Assembly: GCA_021397835.1 (NCBI GenBank)
Contig: JAJFZO010000658.1
Location: 2,487,501 to 2,551,500 of the forward strand
DNA from: Moringa oleifera
Lineage: Eukaryota; Streptophyta; Magnoliopsida; Brassicales; Moringaceae
Reading direction: 5' to 3'
DNA: 64,000 bases
Numbering within the stretch: position 1 is the stretch's first letter; each line of letters opens with the position of its first letter. Under the pieces are notes generated by a model that had not been told where the DNA came from, did no database searches, and worked only from the letters and a program-made list of their open reading frames with translations. Below are positions 48,601 through 58,490 of the stretch, piece after piece. A program made the position numbers and the translations under genes.

Positions 48601-50875
48601 ATGTCAACATAACCTTCCAGGTACCACAAAAATCAAATTTCATCATAAGACATTTTACCTTAAGAACACATGTTCACAGCATACAGCCATTCCAATGTTC
48701 TGCAAAGTTATGTGAAGTGCATGCATTCAGACACACAGACAACATGGGACAAATTCAAAAGGCACTCCTTTAACAAGGAAAAGTAAGAGCTAAAAACACT
48801 CATCCCCAAAACAAAAACAGAAGAAAATGGGGAAAAGGAGAAAGAAAAGGCAAACCAAGTTTAGCTTAATAACTTAATTAAGATTTCGCCAACCATGATG
48901 ATATCTTAACAATCATATAGGCTCAGAAGGCACTGACTTGAATTATCTCATCCTCCATAATATCCTTTCCACTCGTTCTATTATCCATGATCACTGGAAA
49001 CCAAGCTGATAAGTTGCATTTGAAGTAGTAAAGCATGACCATAACAAGTACTACAATTGGAAAGATGTGCATCTTTTACCTGTAATTAAAAAAAAAAAGG
49101 AATAAAATACTCTTTGTTTAGCAGAACAAAAGAAAACAGGAATAAAATACACAACCTTCTGAATATAACCACAAAGAATATAGAAAAAAATAAGAGGAAT
49201 GCTAGAGGTTAGGAAAAAAACCAAAAAAAAAAAAAAAAAGAAACACTCACAGACATAGGAGCAATTAAGTTTGCAACCACACAATTAATAATAGCTTTAA
49301 GTAAACAGAAAAATGGAAACAAAGAAAGCCTCATTGGGCCTGAACACTTTCTTAAGCCTTTCTCATTTCTTCATTCCCTTTCTCCTTTGGCATGGGGCCC
49401 CAACTAACATAACATTCCTAAGGATTCAAGAAGATCCATATTTACCTCAAAGATTTAACAGAATCTACACAGATGAGAATTGGGTAATTCATTAACCAGC
49501 ACGAATGGCACTCAGATACCCTCATGACACCCTCATTCTTATTTTTGAACCTAACATCCACACCTCCTTTTTCCTTTTTCCTTTACCTAAACTTTCCTGA
49601 AAGAATGATTTTTTTTTTTTTTACATGAAAAAGATAATGAGCTGTGTACATAGGATACAGATGCAAAAAATAAAAATAAAAAAATTCAGGTAAATACTCT
49701 TTTTTCTGAAAATTAACGAGACTTAATCATTCCCAAACCTATTGGAAAATGCCAAAGTACATATATGCTAGGTGGTATGGCAATGTATTAGATTACAAAT
49801 ATAAAATATTTTAACACAAATTTGTCAAGATACATAACTTGAGTTACTTATTGACACTGACTTACAAGATATAATGGAGACCAATCCCTCATGATCAAAT
49901 TATATCAACAACATAATCAGGATAGTCAATATCCTAACCTAAAAGGCTCAAGGGGAAAACTATCAGTACCTCCAAAATCCCAAAAGCATGAAAATTCAGA
50001 AGTATCTAAAAATTTGAAAAGAGAAAAAGAAAGAACCTGTCAATAAACATAATTCCAGTAGATACATAATCACTCACATATGGAGAAGGGGGAACAAAAC
50101 AGAGAACCCAAAGATAAAGATATAGTAAATCAGCAAACACACCTCGAATTAATCTGTTGGCCTCTCTTTGATACTCCTCCTTGTTTACCAGTGAAATCCG
50201 AGTGGCCTGCGGTACCGGCCACCATTTGGGTAGCTTCTCTTGGGCCTGAATCTGGTAACTAGTCCTATTACTCCCGAGAACCCGACCTGGCGAAGCCGCT
50301 TTCTTCGGAAGCCTGAAACTTTGACTATTCTTCGTTATCCCCACAACTACTTCTCTTCCTCCAAGACTCCGATCTCTCTTGACAACCACAATCGGTTTCG
50401 ACTCAAATCGAGCCTTAAAGGCTGAACCTAATTTAGCTAGAACCTTAATAGCAGAAACAACCACAAATCCCAAAACAACTAAACTGCCAACTAATTGCAT
50501 CGTCGTTCTGCGACATGACACAACAATTCTTCGATTGTCGTCAATGGTAACCAGATTTTGCAGGTCCAGATAAGTTTCTCTGCTGCAAATGAGAAATCGA
50601 TGAAGCCCAGAGGTCGCGACTGATGAAATGTGGCTAACGTCGAGGACTAATCTGATATTTTGATCATCGGAGGAAGGCATGTTGATGAGACTGCTATTGT
50701 TAGAGTACATGTTGTTCTCTCTAGTGACGGTGTTTCTTCTCGGAGGGCGGGGACGACGCCGTCTAGGAGCAGAGAAGGAGAGTCTGGGAATCATTCGGTG
50801 AGGCCGTTTTGTGGTGAAGAAGTGTGGAGCAGAAGAAGAAGAAGAAAAGGGCAGTGCGTGGACAGAGTAGTTCAT
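45700..50875 (-). CDS. Predicted plastid membrane-associated protein of unknown function, plant-specific
   Basis: 432 aa in six exons on the minus strand: 50875-50143, 48993-48938 (56 nt), 47156-47047, 46944-46785, 46420-46328, 45846-45700. Phases close exactly and the joined protein is smooth (RLIRVIMDNRTSGKD, DEIIQLRRVCRTAG, NVCSRAPCQST, SCFLQAWALEMQGK, PPEESSPEMEMV). The first 50 residues are Ser-, Arg- and Pro-rich with few acids, a typical chloroplast transit peptide. One hydrophobic span is seen at about 127-147 (LVGSLVVLGFVVVSAIKVLA). The soluble C-terminal half is conserved-looking, with LPKWWPVPQA, NKEEYQREANRLIR, TNTRDSFYR and AARTRSCFLQAW, and no catalytic motif I can name. The frame is open 95 codons upstream of the chosen ATG but that stretch lacks transit-peptide character. 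Exon 3 has a tandem GAGCAG acceptor. It is the only intact gene inside the duplication zone. Confidence 0.85.
47907..47944. repeat. (TC)n microsatellite in intron 2 of the unknown plastid gene
   Basis: TC dinucleotides with a single CGC interruption. Confidence 0.85.
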
Positions 50876-51175
50876 CTCATTTACAAGCCAAGCAAGGAAA
50901 AATGACTGCAAAAAGAAAACCCTCAAAAGAAACTGAAGTAAAGACCCCTTTTTGTGTTCGTAGCTGAGAAGTGAAAAGAGCAACTGAAGTAGTATGGACC
51001 TTTGTTTGTGGAGGATGAAGTTCCATGCTTGTAACGACCAACAGAGAGGGGTCTCAGACCGGAGCTGTGACCGGGTCCACTCGGTCGGTTCAGCCACTAC
51101 TGAATTTTGGTGAATCCCTTTGCTTAAAGAGTGGAAAGACTCGCAAAAATATGCGGACATAATTTATTCGTGCAG

Positions 51176-51343
51176 GTCGGTTCATTTTGTTAAGTAGCAA
51201 TTTTAACATTAAATATTTATTAAAATAAAAAAATTTTATTTTTAGATATTCGTACAAAAGTATTGATAAAAATATCTTAAATTAATAATTTATATTATTT
51301 TAATACTTTTTAGTTATTTTTATATTAAAGTATTCTTAATAAA
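51176..51343. other. AT-rich upstream flank of the minus-strand gene
   Basis: A/T runs without coding frames, between the gene's 5' end and the MULE-like element. Confidence 0.45.
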
Positions 51344-52312
51344 TAATATGTAAGGTTAATTACACCAAAAAAACTTATATTTTAGGTACAGTATCAAATT
51401 AAAACCTACATAAAAAATTACATCAAATTAAAACTCACATAATGTATAATTTGTAATGCGAGACCTCCGTCAATAAAATCCGTTAAAATTAACTGTATGA
51501 CTTGCTTACGTGATACGCATACGCTTGTTAAGTGTGCAATTATATTAAAGATCCTTTCATTATTGTAAAATGAAACAGAATTGCTCATAAACGAATTTGT
51601 AAAATTTTTTTCTTCATTTATCAAATTCAAACATCTATTATTGCTGAAATCCAAGATTTAAGTACATATCATTTAACTCTTTCATTTTGTTGAGTGATGA
51701 CTACAAATTCGTATCAATTAAATAATGAAAAAAAAAATTTTTAGGCTTTTAAAATTGAAAAATTTTAGTTTTAAAAATTTACCATTTGAACCCAACGCAT
51801 ATGACATTCATCAATTGGATGACTGGGTTTTTAAAATCTATCATAATATATAAAAAATAATAAAAATTATTTAAATCAAATTAACACCTAAAAATCTAAA
51901 ATTACTTCAGAACTCATCTCTAATCTTGATATTTGAATTCGTTGAAGGTGACAGAAGCTTATGGATGCAGAAAACACCTTGATACTTGGTGTGAACTTCA
52001 ATTGTTTGAAGAGAAATACAAAGAAAATCGAGAAAAAATATTATCAAGGAGATGGTGAGCGTGAGTGAAGTCCATAGGGTGTGAGTGATCAAGGGCAATA
52101 AATTGTTGCTAAAAATAAGGCATACGTGGCTATATTTAAACACAAATTAAGCAAGTTATGAAGTTAATTCTAACGGATTTTGTTGACGGAAGTCTAGCAT
52201 TGCAAACTGCACGTTATGTAAGTTCCAATTTGATGCAACTTTTTATGTAAGTTTCAATTTGATATTACAGCTAAAATATATGTCACTCTGATGTAATTAA
52301 CCCTAATATGTA
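51344..52312. mobile_element. Mutator-like MITE with long TIRs and 9-bp target duplication
   Basis: The element is 51353-52303 (951 bp). Its first about 150 bp and the reverse complement of its last about 150 bp align throughout, starting GGTTAATTACA and including TATTTTAG, TATCAAATT, CATCAAATT, CCGTCAA and AAAATCCGTTA. The 9-bp repeat TAATATGTA flanks it at 51344-51352 and 52304-52312. Long TIRs with a 9-bp target duplication are the signature of Mutator-like elements. The interior (about 51510-52150) has no transposase, only chance frames, so it is non-autonomous. Confidence 0.9.
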
Positions 52313-52921
52313 ATTAATTATCTACTCATTAAAGAACATAAAAAATCAAAACCCCCTTTAAACATCTCTCTTTCTTTTTTATTTCAGTTTTTTGCTCACT
52401 TTTTTTTCACCATTATTCAATTTATTGCTCTTGATTTTTTACATTTTATTGCATACAAATCATTAAAAAATATTATCAAGTTAACTTAAAGAAATTAGTT
52501 GAGGTATGATTTTAAATGATAATTACGGTTTAAATTTTAAAATTTTTAATTATTAGATACTCACAAATCAAATTATCTCGTAACGTTTGATTTGCATTTG
52601 TTTGTTGTTTTAAATTTACTTTTAATGTGTCAAAACTTGAGAGAATTATTTTTTATGTGTTTTAAAGTGATTTTAATTATTGGTTTACATATATTTGATT
52701 TTTTGAATATAATGTTGTGTTTTTTTATATTTTTTTAATACTTTAAAGCTCAATAATCAATTTGGGTTATCTATGTACATCGCATGTTTTTATTCAATCT
52801 AACTTTAATTCCTTGATATGGATATATTGAATATTCAATTTTCGTAACTTGATAATAAGTATCGTATTATGTTTGATACTTGTATGTTATTCCCATAAAT
52901 CGTACATATTTTCAATATTTA

Positions 52922-53120
52922 TGTTATATTTTTAATTTCATATTATATTTACCGATTTCGTATAATTTTTTTTAATTTTGTATAATATTTTTTAATTTTA
53001 TATTATATTTTTTAATTTTGTTTCTTATTTTTTAATTTTTTATTATGTTTTTTAATTTTATATCATACTTTTCAATTTCATATCATGTTTTTCAATTTTA
53101 TATATAGTCTTCATATTTCG
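52922..53120. repeat. Minisatellite, 20-bp period, T-rich
   Basis: About nine head-to-tail units of the form TTTTTTAATTTTATATTATA with substitutions at the last five positions; period 20 bp is kept through most of the array. The ends are approximate. Confidence 0.8.
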
Positions 53121-53289
53121 TGACTTGATTTATTTGATTTTATATCTAATTTTTATTTATTTAGTAACTTCTTTTATGTGTTTGTTAATCTATTTGCTTG
53201 AATTTTGATTTTTTTAATTTAAGTGCAGATGGCCAATACTAAATTAGTTTGTAAGTTATATGTAACCTTTAAAGAGCTTTAAAAGCCTG

Positions 53290-53545
53290 AAAAGTTATTA
53301 CAGAGAAAAAATAACGATTTCATAGAAAAAGTAATGATTTTACAGAAAAAATTATAATTTAAGTAAAGAAGTAATAATTCATGTAAGAAGTAACGATTTC
53401 AATAAGTAAGTAATAATTTGGAAAACAAGTAATGATTTACTGAATAAGTAACGATTTAAAAAATAAGTAATGATTTACTGAACAAATAACAATTTAAAAA
53501 ATAAGTAACAATTTACTGAAAAAGTAATAATCTACTGAAAAAAAT
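53290..53545. repeat. Minisatellite, 19-bp period with alternating subunits
   Basis: Units such as AAGTAATGATTTACTGAAT and AAGTAACGATTTAAAAAAT alternate, giving a 38-bp higher-order repeat in the central part (about 53428-53545). Upstream units (from 53290) are more diverged and vary by one or two bases in length. Confidence 0.82.
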
Positions 53546-54214
53546 AGTAAAAAAAATAATTGTTTGTATGTTGATATTATGATTTAATAATTTAAATACG
53601 ATTTTATAAAATATTATACGATTTCATTATCATTGCATAATTCTTCATGTTAAATAATGAAATAAAAAATATATTATGATTTTTATTAAAACAGATAAAA
53701 GTTTCACAACTTTAAACTATATTTTTGTTCAGACGCATATCTATACTCTCTTCACTTATTCAAACTTTTTTTGATTTTGAAGAGAAATGTGTTACAAAAA
53801 CTATGAGTTTTATTCTTAATATTTACAATGTTTATTTATTAATACAAGAGAATCAATCAAAAAATTAGTGATTACCTTTGAATTTCTTTTTGAATTTTAA
53901 CTCAATAGATCTTGAATACAAAAGTAAAAAAAAAAAAAAAGCAAAAAGCAAAAAGAGACCGAAGAAAGAGAAAACTTGAAGAGAGAACTTAAAGAGAAAG
54001 AGAGAAAATATTTTACTAAATTATCTTAATTTTTGAGTTTATTTAGTTTAAAAGGTATTATTGTTTTCATAATATATTTAAGTACTAAAAAAAAAAGTTA
54101 GTAAAGCTAGTTTGTTTTATGAAAAATAGATGTGGGATGCTAAATTTGACAATTTTCTTTATTAAAATTGGTGTAACATGTGTTATTCTTTTTTCTTTTT
54201 TATAAGTTCTTTTA

Positions 54215-54395
54215 GGATAAAAATCTTGAGGATCTTGTATTGAAAATTCTCTCAATCTTAATCAACGTTGATTGAAGGAAAAGATGAAGTTTAAAGAACT
54301 AAAGATAAAAAAGGAAGAGGCTGAAAAGCTTGCAGTGAATGAGAAAGGGACATATAAAGTAGTAAAAAGAGAACTTAAATATCAAAATAAATGAG
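54215..54395 (+). pseudogene. U-box kinase relic D (intron 6 end plus start of exon 7)
   Basis: Aligns with 38195-38370 of the intact gene: GAGGATCTTGTATTGAAA, then CAATCTTAATCAACGTTGAT, GATGAAGTTTAAAGAACTAAAGATAAA and AGAGGCTGAAAAGCTTGCAGTGAATGAGAAAG-type coiled-coil sequence. The exon 7 acceptor region is altered and the match ends at about 54395 in AT-rich DNA. It is too short to be functional. It is the fourth kinase copy in the zone and precedes block X2. Confidence 0.8.
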
Positions 54396-54399
54396 GTAT

Positions 54400-55600
54400 T
54401 AACACTTGGTACTTAAGTAAATAATCTCATATTGTTAATTAAATATTTATATTTAAGAAATAATAAAGCTAACTTCTTGACTTATTAATTTTGTTTAAAT
54501 TTATCTTTAACTTAAACAGTTATAAAAAATTAAAAATATATTTGTTAAATAAATATCTTAACAATTATTCAAATAAATTTTTCATTTTATTTAAAATTCG
54601 TCTATCTAATTTAAATAAATTTTAATTCAAAATTTATTTATTTTTTAAAAATTTTAAAATTAATGATAATTAAATTTAAAAAGATATATTATTGATATTT
54701 AAAAATTTTTAATTTTTTTACAATAACTCAAATATTTGTTTATATTTGTTTAAAAACAAATTCATAGCATAAGATCTTTAATTTGATATATTAAATTTTC
54801 TGATAAGGATCCAAATTAGTAAATCAGTCTTTAATTTGTCATTTTTTAATATGAAAGTTTGATTAGTAATATAAATGAATATCAAAATTTTTTATAATAT
54901 TTATTTTAAAAAATAAAATTTATATAAAATTTTGTTCTCATCAAATAATGATTTTTTGAAATTCTCATTAGGAATTTTAATATAATTAATTATGTTGAAA
55001 TTAAATGTTGATTTAAAAATAAAAAATTAAAATATTTTTATTATTAAAATATTCAAAAATAATTTAAATAAATTTTATATTTTAAAAAATTAAATTAAAA
55101 AAATTAATCATCTTTATTTAATTAAAACACTATTTATTAATTATTTTAAAATAAATAATTATATTATAAAATAAAAGTTATATGAAACTTTGATATTTAT
55201 TTTATATAATTAATTAAATTTTCTTATTTAAAAAGAAATAAATTTAAATTAAATATTATTAAATTACTTAAAAATTAAAAATATTTACATTAAAAATTTT
55301 ATACAATAATTTGATTTAAAAATTTTAAAAATATAAAATTCAATTAGCATCAAGTTAAAAAGTTTCAAAATTTTTAAAAATTAAAAATATGTTTTTTAAA
55401 ATTACTTAAATTATTTTAAAATTTTTATTAATAAAATATTTTTAATTATTTAATTAAAATTTAATTTGATATCAAATTAATAAATTAAAATTTTATTTAT
55501 TATTGATTAAATATTAAAATTTATATTATATTATTTTATTTTATAACATAATCAATACATAGATAATATATATTTTTAAAAAGTAATATATAATTTTATT
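54400..55600. other. Extremely AT-rich block
   Basis: About 1.2 kb of A/T runs with hardly any G or C and no open frame. Phrases like AATTTAAATAAATTTTA recur here and in the shorter AT-rich stretches at 2700-3420, 7890-8470 and 40000-40170. Such DNA can act as matrix attachment sequence, but this is only a guess. Confidence 0.6.
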
Positions 55601-55749
55601 CTTGGTGTTAATCACCATAAAATTTTATATTTATTAAAAATTCTCTCTGATTGAACAATGTAAATTATGCAGTTCATTCCCGTCTCACATAATTTTCTTT
55701 TAGGTTTAGTGTTAACAATTCCCTTCCCCAAAATTCCTTTCTCGCGAAG

Positions 55750-56840
55750 CATCTTTTTGTAGGTCTGGTGTTCCTCTTTCAAGTAGTTCCCCTTTACCAA
55801 TCAGAATTTTAATGGGGCGCGGCCGAAAGCACCATCATCGCCGGGTATTCCCGACAAAGTGATCGAGGGTAAGAAGATTGGGCGAGAAGGTTGCTCTAGG
55901 CAGCGAAGAGGACAGGAACGTTTCGGCTAAGGAGCGCGAGCTAGAAGTGAGGGTAGAGGAGGGGAATTGGGGGAATCAGGCTGGGTTGAGTGTATGTGTT
56001 GATGATGAGAGCAAGCATTCGAAGGGAAAAGATTTAAGAGCTGACAACGCAGAAGACCGAAAATGAGCTAATCAAAGCGGTGATTTGACAGGAAAAGAAG
56101 AAGGTTTCCTGAGGAGTGGCTTCAATGACGGAAACTAAGTTTTATTCGAAATGACAAGGCCAGCATGCTTTACGATTTTGTAATAATAATTGAACCATCT
56201 TCTCCACTACTTGTGTCTTTGGAGGCCTCTCCTGGAGCCATCTTGGCTGCAGTTGTAAGAGGAAGCCTTGTTGCATCCCCTGTTTACCTGGATAATAGAA
56301 AATGAAATTGCTGTTTTATTATAATAATTATATAGTTATAGTTGTAAAGCATGCTTACCAAAGATTTGAAGAATTCAAAATTTCTCGTTAGTAATATTTA
56401 GTATTTTAAGTATTTGCTATAAATACTTCTCCCATATTTGAAGTAAATGAGTGAAGGGGTAAAGAGACGTACAAAAACTAGTTTTGATTAAACATGTGTA
56501 GGTGGATAGCGGAATTAACTATGCTCAGGCACTAAACACATAGAAGTTAAACATCACTTTTTGCAGGATAATATATAAAGGGACATCTTGATTTAGAATT
56601 TATGGTTACGTTTATTTGATTGACTTGTATCTTTCTTAAGCCACTAGAAAAAGATAGATTCATTAAGATTAGGATAGTTAGGTATAAGAAGTCTATAGTG
56701 AGACATGAAAACATCTAAGTTAATCAGTACATGACTTTATAATCTTTGTGTAATAATAAGTTATATGCCTCTTTATTTGATTACATACTATGTTTTAGTG
56801 AGAAAATTGTTTGAATTGTATTGAATGCATGTGTTTGTAG
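55750..56840 (+). mobile_element. Repeat block X2: degenerate copia 3' relic
   Basis: Second copy of block X1. It shares the coding-like GGGGCGCGGC / ATTGGGCGAGAAGGTTG / AAGGAGCGCGAG stretch (55810-55960), TTGAACCATCTTC and CACTACTT (about 56190-56215), GGAAGCCTTGTTGCATCCCC (56267) and the RNase H end with AAACATCACTTTTTGC (56545) and AAGCCACTAG (56636). Stops and frameshifts throughout. A frame at 55878-56066 is open but unidentified. Confidence 0.72.
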
Positions 56841-57455
56841 TCTTACTTCTCGATAAGTAGCTGTTAGCAACTGGTTGGCGAATGTTGTGATCATGATGCT
56901 CTTTCTGCGTAGCCTTCTCTAAATCCATCTACTCAAAATTGCAGGTGTGGATTTTATGGAGATGTCATTTTAGAAACTGAAAAGTATGGCTGGATGGGCC
57001 CTAAACTTTATGATTATGCAGGAACAAAAGTGTTTTTGAGACAGGTAGTTTTCTGGACACACCTCATAAAATGCATTTTATCTATTCTTAAACAAGTCCC
57101 CATACCTTTACAACTTATGTAAGGTGTTCATTGTCAATTTTGGCTTGGTTTTCCTTCACATTTTTAGAAGATTTCAATTATCGGCTGTGTAGGGTTTTCT
57201 GCAAATGCTATTTCTGATCAATGCTTTAATTACTTTATTTTCACGTATTCCATGCATACCTTTCCCTGAATTGTGTTAGTCTTTTATTTCCCTTATATCG
57301 CATGAGGCAGAGGTAGCATACCTAGAAGTCGAACCAGAAAGAATCAATTCAGTTCCACGTTGTGGTCGTCTGTATACACAATATGCCTTTTGCGTCCCCC
57401 AAATAAATATGAAAGAATAATTTATTAGCACTTGTAACACAAAGCTATGTCAACT
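56841..57455 (+). pseudogene. Ceramide kinase fragment 2 (exons 10 and part of 11)
   Basis: Matches 27130-27750 of the intact gene: exon 10 equivalent at about 56946-57048 (GATGTCATTTTAGAAACTG, with an in-frame stop), intron 10, and exon 11 equivalent at about 57298-57455 (GAGGCAGAGGTAGCATACCTAGAAGT, CAGTTCCACGTTGTGGTCGTC). It ends in the middle of exon 11 at a foreign, GC-richer segment. It shares the copia junction and the CCTAAA change with fragment 1. Confidence 0.87.
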
Positions 57456-58490
57456 TTTGGGTTTTTGAAGAGAGTGAGAGCAAGAGAGTGAGAGCAAGAG
57501 AGTGAGAGCCCTTGGCAGCCGTAGGAGGGAGGTGGTGTCCCTTGATTTTGATGGCATCCTTCGCCATTAGCATCGAGCACAAGATCTTGGAGATATCAGT
57601 GGAGGTAGGTGAAGAACCTGGGTTAAAGTCACATAACAAAGTCGGGGCACACGATCGTCTCTGGGTTGGGACGAAGCTTAGTGACTGTCAACTTCCATAG
57701 ATTGGGTGGCTTCAAGGAGATGCAAGATCGGATGGTGGAAGTGTTGGAGGAGGAGGGAGGGTTTCTTGGTGATGGTGATGAAAGAAAATCCTAGCAGTCA
57801 ATATGTGCTAGTCTTTGAGATATAGAGCAGGAGGGGGGAAGCTTAGTCTTCCTAGAGGGAGGGGATGATTTCAACTGGTGGAGGAAGGTAAAGATGTTAG
57901 AGATATTTTTTGACGGGGAAAAGAGAGGAAGTTCCGGCAGAGATGTCAGGAAGTTTCAGGGTTTCAAAGCTAGAGGGTGAGATACTGCTGGCTATTGCCT
58001 GAGATGCGGGCAGGATTTTGGTTAGCGGCAGTGACACAGATGTTAAAGCAAGATCTTGCTTTCGGCAATTCCTGAAGAGATGTGGTTGTTGGAAGGGAAT
58101 CGGTGCATAGCAGTGGAACGAGTCTTGGCTTTGACCTGAAGAGATCTTATTGGGTTGATAAGAGGAAGTTTTTGGGTTCAACTAGCAGGGTTGGGTTTGG
58201 GCCTTGGTTGGTGTTTAGGCCAAAGTCCAAGACAGCTTTGGGCATGGGGCAGATTCGGATCTGGTATTAGAGGTTTTGAATGAATAAGGCTGGGCCGAAT
58301 AGATGGACTACAATTTCAGTGGCCTGGGTCAGGTGTTAGGAGGTGCGGATCGGGTAGTTACAAAGGGGTTGAATTGGGGTCAACGAGTAGAGGAAGATGC
58401 CATACAAGGTGCTTGATCCTTCTTCAAGTCATCGTGTTGAGAAAGAGAGCTTTGCTGGCTTCTCGGAGGAGGATTGATTGGAACATACTT
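57456..58490. other. GC-richer inserted segment of unknown origin
   Basis: About 1 kb with G-rich plus strand, unlike its surroundings, between ceramide kinase fragment 2 and kinase copy C. It starts with a 14-bp tandem repeat and has no long frame on either strand; the longest are 94 codons (minus, 57897-58181) and about 60 codons, none recognised. It may be the remnant of a non-autonomous element or an old gene fragment. Confidence 0.5.
57468..57511. repeat. Three 14-bp tandem units (AGAGAGTGAGAGCA)
   Basis: Near-perfect head-to-tail purine-rich repeat at the left edge of the GC-richer segment. Confidence 0.85.

Noticed and set aside
50876..51160. 95-codon in-frame N-terminal extension of the minus-strand plastid gene
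   Set aside because: It lacks transit-peptide character, holds a hydrophobic Leu/Phe stretch of chance type, and the following ATG at 50875 begins a typical plastid targeting sequence.
54400..55600. Possible gene or centromeric satellite in the AT-rich block
   Set aside because: No periodicity is visible by eye and no frame exceeds a few dozen codons.
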